64,000 nt of DNA from assembly GCA_000169395.1 (NCBI GenBank), contig AAXZ01000002.1, forward strand, positions 62,001 to 126,000, written 5' to 3'. Origin of the DNA: Rhodobacteraceae bacterium HTCC2150. Lineage in GTDB: Bacteria > Pseudomonadota > Alphaproteobacteria > Rhodobacterales > Rhodobacteraceae. Below, piece after piece: positions 1 through 5,911 of this stretch (position 1 is the stretch's first letter; each line of letters begins with the position of its first letter). The translations under genes were made by a program, and so were the position numbers. Below the pieces are notes generated by a model. It was not told the origin of the DNA and ran no database searches. It worked only from the letters and a program-made list of their open reading frames with translations.

Positions 1-52
1 TGAGATCATCTCTAGTCATGAAATCTCTTGGTTCTTCTTGATAGTACCTCAT
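1..52 (-). CDS. Partial CDS, N-terminus only, unknown product
   Basis: An ATG at 52-50 overlaps the TGA stop of the upstream zinc-protein gene in an ATGA junction, and the frame stays open to the window edge. The visible peptide begins MRYYQEEPRDFMTRDDL. Only 17 residues can be read, so no function can be assigned. The four-base overlap implies translational coupling with the upstream gene, a common arrangement in phage and compact operons. A second in-frame ATG (residue 12) is an alternative start. Confidence 0.4.
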   Translation of the reverse strand, partial: MRYYQEEPRDFMTRDDL

Positions 53-258
53 GCTGTTAGTTCCCGTAGTTTGTCTTCGTACTTGTGGAGACGTTGATAT
101 GTTTTCTCTAGTTGCTTGGTTGCCCTTGAAGTCAGGCACATGCTCTTTGTGCACTGCTTGCAATGCTGTTGGCGTTTGTTCTTGGTTGACTGGTGTTTGT
201 AGAAGTCAGTCAGGGGTTTAGTTTCTCCGCATGATCGACAGGCTTGATGGTCAGCCAT
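49..258 (-). CDS. Small CxxC zinc-binding protein, phage-like
   Basis: This 69-residue protein has two CxxC pairs (residues about 7-10 and 33-36) in the pattern CRSCGETKPL...CKQCTK, followed by a basic, probably helical tail. The pattern resembles the N-terminal zinc module of phage HNH / endonuclease VII-like proteins and free-standing zinc-ribbon proteins of phages, but no HNH catalytic part is present. The ATG has an AGAAAGGA ribosome site about 8 bases upstream. It lies downstream of the sigma-like gene on the same strand and overlaps the next partial gene by ATGA. DNA binding is inferred; the function is unknown. Confidence 0.6.
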   Translation of the reverse strand: MADHQACRSCGETKPLTDFYKHQSTKNKRQQHCKQCTKSMCLTSRATKQLEKTYQRLHKYEDKLRELTA

Positions 259-302
259 GGCTGTTCCTTTCTCAGGGTATTTGACGATAGGTTTTAGGTA
301 TT

Positions 303-325
303 AAAAAACAGCTCAAGAGCCGTTT
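303..325 (-). terminator. Rho-independent terminator between the first two leftward genes
   Basis: Read on the minus strand, ACGGCT and AGCTGT form a 6-bp stem (one G-U pair) around CTTG and are followed by TTTTTT. The hairpin sits in the 125-base gap between the sigma-like gene and the zinc-protein gene, so it may attenuate transcription between them. Confidence 0.55.
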
Positions 326-383
326 CTGGTAGTCGTCCAGTGCTTCGGTTGCTGCTGGACCTCCTATAATTGGATCGACACAA

Positions 384-1088
384 CTATAGTAAAAGTTGCC
401 TAACTTCTGCGGAAAGGTTCCATCCGCTATCAAGTAGTGCCTTCGCAGCCTTCACGCGCACGCGCTTTATCATCTTGGAGATACTAGCTTTATGTACTCC
501 CAGAACTTTAGATGCCTCTTTGGGTGTCATATCTCCCAAAAGCACGTTGTTAAGTACGAAGCTCTCATTGTCAGACAGGTCTAAGCCTTGAACGATCTCG
601 AGCAATTGTTTGGCCACTAGTTCTGCCTCAGGGGTTACTGGATTCACCCCTTCAGCCTCTTGCCAGTTTACGTAGGTAATCACTTTGCTTTTACGAAAGC
701 GTGCTCTTATCTCGTCTTTAACTGCACCCTTGCCTCTAGCTCTTAAGGAATGGGTGGCATGATTTACGTCGCGGTATTCGTCCAAACACTTTTTTTGCAG
801 ATATTCCCATACTTTTGAAACAGCATAAGATTCTATTTCGACGTGATCATATCGACCCAAGTTTTTACTATATCGCAGTTGGGTTCGCACACTGATCAAA
901 ACACCTTCGTGTGCTTGCTCGAACAAAATACCCTTTACTTCAACGTCAGATTTCTCAAGCCGCATTTGTTCAAGGTCTGTCGTTTGGTGGCCGTCCAGAA
1001 TATCCTGAGCGACCCGATATTGGGCCTGCTGAACCTGAGTTTCTTGAGTTCCTTTTTTATCAGCTTGCTTCGTTTTGATGTTCGTCAT
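384..1088 (-). CDS. Sigma-70 region 4-like HTH protein, phage-type
   Basis: This 234-residue protein has a charged N-terminal part and a C-terminal helix-turn-helix (about residues 172-222). It reads LDLSDNESFVLNNVLLG, then EASKVLGVHKASISKMIKRV, which has the layout of sigma-70 region 4 (a conserved helix, then a winged DNA-recognition helix ending in a basic stretch). The middle part (KDEIRARFRK) is only loosely like region 2, so it may be a divergent sigma factor or a sigma-like transcription activator. The start is an ATG with an AAAAGGGAGAGAAA ribosome site. A divergent promoter lies about 240 bases upstream. Codon use is AT-richer than in the chromosomal genes to the right, which fits a mobile element. 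Confidence 0.6.
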   Translation of the reverse strand: MTNIKTKQADKKGTQETQVQQAQYRVAQDILDGHQTTDLEQMRLEKSDVEVKGILFEQAHEGVLISVRTQLRYSKNLGRYDHVEIESYAVSKVWEYLQKKCLDEYRDVNHATHSLRARGKGAVKDEIRARFRKSKVITYVNWQEAEGVNPVTPEAELVAKQLLEIVQGLDLSDNESFVLNNVLLGDMTPKEASKVLGVHKASISKMIKRVRVKAAKALLDSGWNLSAEVRQLLL

Positions 1089-1324
1089 TTTCTCTCCCTT
1101 TTATGTTGATTGCGCATAGCTCGACCCTCTTGCCCAAGACTCCAATAAAAAGAAGCGGAACGACTATAGAGCGCACGAGTGCACATTTTTTAAGTAGATA
1201 TTGTTTGGGCAAGCGGTATCGCCCAGCCCGCACCCAAGGGGGAGCGAACAGTTTTTTTACAAGGCGATATTCACCGCAAACCTCTTGGCTGCGGTCCAGT
1301 TTATCTCCTATATATTTTCATATA

Positions 1325-1346
1325 GTATGTCGTATATGTTTGACAA
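1325..1346 (-). promoter_or_regulatory. Leftward promoter for the sigma-like gene
   Basis: On the minus strand, TTGTCA (1346-1341) is followed by a 16-base spacer and TATATG (1324-1319), or with shifted spacing an ACTATA-type -10. The -35 box overlaps the -35 box of the rightward promoter at 1340-1345, since TTGACAA and TTGTCAA are each other's complement. The next gene in this direction is the sigma-like HTH gene. The -10 is weaker than in the rightward promoter. Confidence 0.45.
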
Positions 1347-1368
1347 GTGTAGAAATAATCTTTATAGA
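1340..1368 (+). promoter_or_regulatory. Near-consensus rightward sigma-70 promoter into a gene-free block
   Basis: TTGACA at 1340-1345, a spacer of exactly 17 bases and TATAGA at 1363-1368 make a near-perfect sigma-70 promoter. Transcription would run rightward from about 1375 into the gene-free 1.37-3.24 kb block. No protein-coding start with a good ribosome site follows, so the product may be a non-coding or leader RNA. Confidence 0.6.
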
Positions 1369-1388
1369 AAAATAAAAGGTCAGTACTA

Positions 1389-1410
1389 TTGACATAAAAT
1401 TACGGTAATT
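1389..1410 (+). promoter_or_regulatory. TTGACA box with adjacent 13-bp palindrome, operator-like
   Basis: A second TTGACA (1389-1394) is followed at 1398-1410 by AATTACGGTAATT, a perfect inverted repeat of 6 bp around a central G. The palindrome lies just downstream of the strong promoter at 1340, in the right place for a repressor binding site. No good -10 hexamer follows this second TTGACA at 17 bases, so its use as a promoter is uncertain. Confidence 0.35.
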
Positions 1411-1795
1411 ACTGTTTTTCGTGTACCTTCCTGCGCAATAACACGCTCAAGAAGGGAACTTTTTAGTACCCTCTTATAACCATGTAGGTGGGGCCTCAGG
1501 CTACTATAAAGCAGCTCCTTGGAATGAACTTACGTCATTCATGACCACTGGGCACGCTTATGGGACTAGAACCATAAAGGTTAGACACCCCTGAGTGCAT
1601 CGTGAATGCCAACTTGCCACACACCAGAACACACCTCAAAAACAAGCATAATTCAGGGTCATTTCGGGGCTATTTGTTACAGGCTGGGACAGAATTTTGG
1701 CCCAACATCCTGATTAGTCCTTTAATATCAATGGCTTACAGGCGATTTTCGATAGAACAGGTAATAAGAATTAGATACCTATGTTTAACCACTAG

Positions 1796-1949
1796 AAGCA
1801 GGGACTAAAGGAACCACAAAAAGAGGAACCATGGGAACCAGAAGAGGAACCAAGGGAACCACAGGAAGGAAGTGTATACGACCCCAATAGGATTAATCAT
1901 CATAAGGGAAGAGAACTAAAGAGTGGTGTACACCACACCATAAGGAACT
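1796..1949 (+). pseudogene. Open stretch with Glu-Pro-rich repeats, no start codon
   Basis: Five GGAACC hexamers begin at 1810, 1825, 1834, 1846 and 1855. All spacings are multiples of three (15, 9, 12, 9). Read in the frame that is open from 1796 to a TAG at 1947-1949, they give a Glu-Pro repeat (KEPQKEEPWEPEEEPREP). No ATG, GTG or TTG opens this frame, because a TAG sits at 1793-1795. In another frame an ATG at 1831 with AGAGG upstream gives a 19-residue Gly-Thr-rich peptide. The triplet phasing suggests a former protein repeat, but a purely nucleic-acid repeat is possible. Confidence 0.25.
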
Positions 1950-2186
1950 AGCCACTAGTATTGATAATCATAAAGGACAGATAACCTAAGAAGGGTGTAC
2001 ACCCTACCTCAAGGATAGCTTAAGATCGGCTTACAGCCTCAAGAACAGTCAGTATTTAACCACAATAATTATAATCTAGTTGGTGGTATCTTAAGGATCG
2101 CTACGCTCAAGAACCTAACCTTATGTTTGTGGCTAATAACTCAAGTAAGGGTGTCTACCCACCATCAGGATTGATAATCATCAGGG
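1889..2186 (+). repeat. Three direct repeats alternating with GTGTACAC-type palindromes
   Basis: A repeat with core ATTGATAATCAT...AGG occurs at 1889-1908 (variant), 1959-1976 and 2169-2186. TTGATAATCA is exact in the last two, and TGATAATCA is itself palindromic. Between and beside them lie GTGGTGTACACCAC at 1923-1936, AGGGTGTACACCCT at 1992-2005 (both perfect 14-bp palindromes) and the related hairpin GGGTGTCTACCC at 2149-2160. Copies of two different elements alternate. This could be an array of protein binding sites, an origin or partition site, or stems of an RNA. Confidence 0.55.
2019..2114 (+). repeat. Two related hairpin modules with a conserved TAC loop
   Basis: The segments 2019-2046 and 2090-2114 both begin CTTAAG and end TCAAGAAC. 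The first holds the hairpin GGCT-TAC-AGCC; the second holds the shorter GC-TAC-GC. Flanks and loop are conserved while the stem changes in length and keeps pairing. That pattern suggests that the folded form (RNA, or single-stranded DNA) is what matters, though two copies are too few to prove it. Confidence 0.4.
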
Positions 2187-2782
2187 TCATATACATTCCC
2201 ATACATGAGATAGCCTAAGAACCCTTCTGGTAGCCCGTAAGTGTACGAATGTAGATTATACGATGACTATCGTCACCATTATAGGGTGTGGTATACATGT
2301 GGTAGCTAGGGGATTCCTGTAACGATTCCAGTAAGTTATTGTAATTGCATGGGATTATTCTAGGGTGTAGCAAAAGGGCTGTATGGGCGGCGATTCGAAT
2401 CACCTCTTGTCAAGAAAAACTTTATGTCAACCCTAAAATAATTTATTTAGTATAATAATTGTAGTACATAGGTCACACTAGTCCCTGCTTGTAACATAAG
2501 TCACGTTGTTGTGAACTATTGTAATAAACGATTCGTTTTGGACTAAAGGGCTGTCAAGACATAACATACGACCCCTAAGTTACTGATATTATTATAGTTG
2601 TGGCTATTCAGTGGCTAACCTTCTGTATTCATTGGCATCTAAAGTTAGACTCCCAAAGTAGGACACCAACCAGATAGCAAGGGGTCGCTCAGATCATGTG
2701 CTTTATCTATTGACAACAACACCAGAGTATGAGCCGTGAACTATCCTTGGTCTAACCACAGTCTATGGCTAGGGGTCGCTAG

Positions 2783-2950
2783 GATTACACCAGCTATACA
2801 AATGGGGCCCCTATAGATTCTCACCAAAGATTTTCGGGGGTTGGGGTTACTGTCTATGAATCCAAAACAAAGAAAAAGATTGCTGTAGTTGCACTAGCTG
2901 TAGCTGTGGTAGTGCCAGAGAGAGCCATGAGGGGGCCATATGAGACCTAA
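2783..2950 (+). pseudogene. Remnant encoding a transmembrane or SAR-like segment
   Basis: An open stretch without a start codon ends at a TAA (2948-2950). It encodes SKTKKKIAVVALAVAVVVPE and then RAMRGPYET: a basic patch, a hydrophobic stretch of about 13 residues and a polar tail. An ATG at 2856 in another frame reads MNPKQRKRLL and then stops. A -1 shift at the AAAAAG run (2873-2878) would join MNPKQRK to the hydrophobic stretch. Basic-start plus hydrophobic-anchor N-termini are typical of phage SAR endolysins or small lysis proteins, and the E...PY spacing is loosely like the GH24 lysozyme start. This is suggestive only. Confidence 0.25.
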
Positions 2951-3260
2951 AAGAAGACAATTACTGGCCCTAATCTGGCGCTAATTCCCAGACGCCCACA
3001 GCGGTAAAACAGTTGTAAAACAATTAGATAGCGTAGGTTCGGCTAGGAGCAAAGCGACGGGCTTGACACTCCCTACCGTCGGAGCCACTTTACTCACCTC
3101 GTTGAGTATTTTGGCACAACACACCCTCCTTTGAACAAGAGCTAATATTGTCAAATTTGGCAATGTACGGGTTGAATTATTTCTCCTCCATACTTGTGTT
3201 TATCCCCACTAAAGGTCACGCTCTAATGCGACCCCCAAAACCGACCAAAGGGATAAGAAA

Positions 3261-4406
3261 TTGACCGCTGATATACCTAGCCTCGTCGAATTTCGGCACG
3301 ATTTGCACCGCCATCCTGAATTGGGGTTCGAAGAATCCAGAACGAAAGCCAAAGTTGCCGCGGTTCTGCGCGATCTTGGGCTTGAAGTTCACGAGGGCGT
3401 CGGCGTGGTGGGTGTGTTGAAATCAGGCATAGGAAACCGCGCCATTGGTTTGCGCGCTGACATGGACGCCCTGCCCATTCAAGAACAAAGCAGTCACAAT
3501 TACGTTTCCAATAATCTAGGTGTGATGCATGCCTGTGGCCATGATGGTCATACCAGTATGCTTTTGGGCGCAGCGACCACCCTTGCAAATGATCCGAATT
3601 TTGACGGCACTGTGGTTTTCATCTTTCAACCAAACGAAGAACTGGGCCTAGGCGCACAGGCAATGATCAACGAGGGTTTCTTGGAAAACTTCCCCATTGA
3701 TGAGGTATACGCCATTCACAACCTGCCGGGCGCACCTTTGGGTCAAGTATCAACGCGCGATGGACTTATTTGTTCCTCAGAAAGCATTTTTGAAATCACC
3801 ATTTCGGGCCAAGGCGGCCATGCATCGATGCCCCAAAAGGGCCGCGATGCCATTACGATTGGTGCTGAGTTAGTGAATGCGCTACAAACCATTGTCTCGC
3901 GTAAATTAGCGCCTGGCGCCGGCGCCGTTGTTTCGGTCACTGAATTTTTGTCTGACGGACAACGCAACGTTTTACCCGGAAGCGCAACACTGAAGGGCGA
4001 TGCCCGCGCGCGCAGTCCAAAGGATCGTCAAGACATTGAAAAATACATGCGCCAGTTTGCAAAGGGCATTGCGACGATGCATGGCGTTTCAGTGGCCTTT
4101 GATTTCAACACCGAATTTATTGAAACAATCAATGCAGCTGACCCAACCAATGGTCTAATTAATACGGCCCAATCAATGGGACTTGAAACAATTCCTAACC
4201 GCGAACCAATGAGTTTTTCCGAGGATTTCGCCCATTTCGCCGCCGCCGTTCCAGGTTGTTTCATGCTTTTGGGCAATGGGGAAACTGGCGCACATGGGCA
4301 GCCATTGCATGCCAATGATTATGACTTTAACGACGATCTATTGCCCATTGGTCGCGATCTTTGGGTTAACCTTGTTCGCGAACGGTTGCCCAAAGTGGAT
4401 CGCTAA
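3261..4406 (+). CDS. M20 family metallo-amidohydrolase (hippurate hydrolase-like)
   Basis: This 381-residue cytosolic enzyme cleaves N-acyl amino acids or related amides with two metal ions. It shows the M20D hallmarks: HRHPELGFEE near the N-terminus, RADMDALP (about 65-72), HACGHDGHTSMLLGAA from residue 90 with the metal-binding His/Asp, and QPNEE with the catalytic Glu pair. Length fits the family. The start is TTG at 3261, with AAAGGG upstream; no in-frame ATG precedes the HRHPEL motif. The substrate is unknown. It is the first chromosomal-looking gene after the mobile-like region and is convergent with an M24 relic. A paralogue lies at 32827-33993. Confidence 0.85.
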   Translation: MTADIPSLVEFRHDLHRHPELGFEESRTKAKVAAVLRDLGLEVHEGVGVVGVLKSGIGNRAIGLRADMDALPIQEQSSHNYVSNNLGVMHACGHDGHTSMLLGAATTLANDPNFDGTVVFIFQPNEELGLGAQAMINEGFLENFPIDEVYAIHNLPGAPLGQVSTRDGLICSSESIFEITISGQGGHASMPQKGRDAITIGAELVNALQTIVSRKLAPGAGAVVSVTEFLSDGQRNVLPGSATLKGDARARSPKDRQDIEKYMRQFAKGIATMHGVSVAFDFNTEFIETINAADPTNGLINTAQSMGLETIPNREPMSFSEDFAHFAAAVPGCFMLLGNGETGAHGQPLHANDYDFNDDLLPIGRDLWVNLVRERLPKVDR

Positions 4407-4472
4407 AAACGACAACTATGTTATCCATTGATCTGAACCCCTTTGAAAAATGGGATTGGCGCGATAATTACC

Positions 4473-5108
4473 CTATAAAACAAGCTCATCAACTGATTTT
4501 GTGTGATGGGTTAACGGCTCCCACCCATCGTCGGTAATGATGAAACTGTCACCAATCTGCGCGCGAAATTTGTCCACGGAAACCGACCCATCCACGGCCA
4601 ACACCATGCCGGGTTGAATGATGGTTTTATCGCCTGTGACCAATTGCGGTGCTTCAAGAAAACTAAACCCTGTCGCACGACCACATCTAAAAGGATATTC
4701 ATATCCTGCGCCTTGAATAACCTCGGGATATTCTGCGTGAATACTTTCTGCTGTCACGCCCGGACGCAGCGCGTCAAGTGCGGCTTTCTGGCTGGCCAAT
4801 GCAACCTCAGACACCGCGATTTCGCCTGCATGAAGTGCAAATTGCAATTCTTGCGACGATTTAATCATGCGCATTTCATTCAGGATCCGTGCAGCGGCTG
4901 TAGCTGAATTTAGATCAATCGAAGGCGTGATTAGCAACACGTCCCCCTCTTTGGGAACAACCAAAATTTTAGTGCGGCCAAATTCCATATGCAAATAGTC
5001 ATAATAACCCGTTAGATAATAAACATTGTCATCATCCCTGATCAAAGCCACATCTACCCCACGCTCAAAAAGCTTAGTCTGAAATTTCGCTAACCGGTCG
5101 CGAAACAT
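4473..5108 (-). pseudogene. Internally shortened M24 (Xaa-Pro) peptidase relic
   Basis: The frame is intact (211 residues), but members of this family are usually near 390. The N-terminal creatinase-type half starts normally (MFRDRLAKFQ, NVYYLTGYYDY). The sequence then passes directly to the segment EMRMIKSSQELQ, and from HAGEIAVS to ALDALRPGVTAESIHAEY, skipping what should be the end of the first domain and the front of the pita-bread domain with two metal-binding Asp. The C-terminus (GYEYPFRCGRATGFSF, PGMVLAVDGS) is recognisable. Two in-frame deletions are inferred, leaving no complete metal site, so peptidase activity is unlikely. It could be a relic still translated. Confidence 0.65.
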
Positions 5109-5569
5109 ATTTTGCCCTTATTGCGTCCCTCATCAATGAAGGCGTAAAATTGAATGTTTTCAGATTTTAGATGGTAAGTACCTCTGATTTTTCATCGCGT
5201 TTTCTTGCGACATTTTTGTCGAATTTTGACCAGTTCATTAAACCGAATGTGGTCTACGCCCGCGTAACCAATGTGATTTACGCGTTGCCCGGATTACCAT
5301 TTTACGCTGAAATTCAGTTAAATCTTGCGACGTTTGCAACCGGCTAAAACTTGGTTTTGCTTACTTTATCGAGAAAATCCTGACTATTTTCACTTAAAAA
5401 AAACACCCGTTTTTGATCATTTTTGCAATTTTTTCGCCATTTTTGGCCAAAAAACCGTCATTTTCGCAAAATTGGTTTCATCCCAAATAGTTTTAGCCCA
5501 TGATGCAAATTGCATCGCCTCCGAATTTTAATTGGCGATTTAGGAAACGTAAACTAAAGGAATTTTTTG
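5109..5569. other. AT-rich intergenic region with palindromes
   Basis: No gene is supported in these 461 bases. They are rich in T and A runs. At 5440-5453 lies the palindrome TTTTTGGCCAAAAA. At 5502-5516 lies GATGCAAATTGCATC, a perfect 7-bp inverted repeat around one A, about 55 bases ahead of the small gene at 5570 and therefore placed like an operator for it. A 68-codon open frame at 5325-5531 has no ribosome site and an unlikely composition. Confidence 0.5.
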
Positions 5570-5731
5570 ATGCAAGATGAAGTGAATGATCAAGAAGAAG
5601 GCTCAGCTACAGTTGATAGTGCAGCTCGGGATGCACGAAAACGCAAGATTTATATTAAGATGCGTTTGGACGAATTGAATGCAGAAAAAGAAAGATTGCG
5701 GGTAGAATTGAAAGAAATGAAAAATAATTAA
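5570..5731 (+). CDS. Small charged coiled-coil protein
   Basis: A 53-residue protein not long enough for usual gene-length cut-offs. The ATG has AAAGGA 8 bases upstream. The first 20 residues are acidic (MQDEVNDQEEGS), followed by a basic turn (ARDARKRK) and a heptad-like helix (MRLDELNAEKERLRVELKEM) that should form a coiled coil. Base use is like that of the neighbouring genes. No enzyme motif is present and I do not recognise the family with certainty; a small DNA-, RNA- or protein-binding accessory factor is possible. A palindrome at 5502 may control it. Confidence 0.6.
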   Translation: MQDEVNDQEEGSATVDSAARDARKRKIYIKMRLDELNAEKERLRVELKEMKNN

Positions 5732-5846
5732 CGCGCAGTTGGCAAAGACCTGCCCCATGGAACGATCGATGTAAGAGTTTTCTATTCGGTGTTCTGTGGG
5801 GTTTTCCCCTAGAAAGAGAGCCAATATTTCCCCTATAAGACGCGTT
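5730..5846 (+). ncRNA. Possible rod-shaped structured RNA
   Basis: Nested complementary blocks run along the interval: AACGCG (5730-5735) with CGCGTT (5841-5846), TTGGC (5739-5743) with GCCAA (5820-5824), TTTCTA (5779-5784) with TAGAAA (5810-5815), and an apical GGGG-TTTT-CCCC (5798-5809). Together they would fold into a rod of about 117 bases. It sits between the small coiled-coil gene and the sulfatase. It could be a leader of the sulfatase mRNA, a 3' UTR structure or an independent small RNA. The helices are short and separated by large bulges, so chance pairing is not excluded. Confidence 0.25.
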
Positions 5847-5911
5847 CATTCTTGCCATCTCAGCAATTTTTAGGACAATATTTTCCTGTCGCCACTGAGC
5901 AAGGACAAAGC

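Larger units (their letters stand above)
1369..3240 (+). other. Gene-free, hairpin- and repeat-rich block
   Basis: About 1.85 kb holds no open frame with a believable start, ribosome site and protein-like composition. It is AT-rich and contains perfect 14-bp palindromes, direct repeats, short hairpins and two decayed-looking open stretches, described separately. A strong promoter at its left end points into it. Candidates are a large structured phage RNA, an origin or partition region, a multi-operator control region, or decayed phage genes. The unit stops abruptly before the amidohydrolase at 3261, so 3160-3240 may be the element boundary, but no integrase, tRNA or duplicated attachment site is visible. 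Confidence 0.5.

Noticed and set aside
370-395. T7-like phage RNA polymerase promoter (CGACACAACTATAG); similar ACTATAG also near 1160
   Set aside because: Only two loose copies, with different flanks; CTATAG is a short palindrome and easily found by chance, and the 370 site would read antisense into a gene.
1810-1860. GGAACC repeats as a CRISPR array
   Set aside because: Units are six bases with irregular 3-9 base gaps; no repeat-spacer pattern and no cas gene in the window.
2215-2403. 62-codon leftward frame in the gene-free block
   Set aside because: Lies across the hairpin-rich part, has a His/Leu/Tyr-rich composition and no ribosome site.
2343-2412. tRNA-like fold: AGC-AAAAGG-GCT followed by a GATTCGAATC T-arm-like hairpin
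   Set aside because: There is no anticodon arm, the T-loop would be six bases instead of seven and the acceptor stem is poor. Not called as a tRNA or tmRNA piece.
2981-3163. 60-codon leftward frame in the gene-free block
   Set aside because: No ribosome site, odd composition and no recognisable domain; chance is likely.
5325-5531. 68-codon frame upstream of the small coiled-coil gene
   Set aside because: Composition follows the T-rich DNA (many Phe), no ribosome site and it runs across two palindromes.
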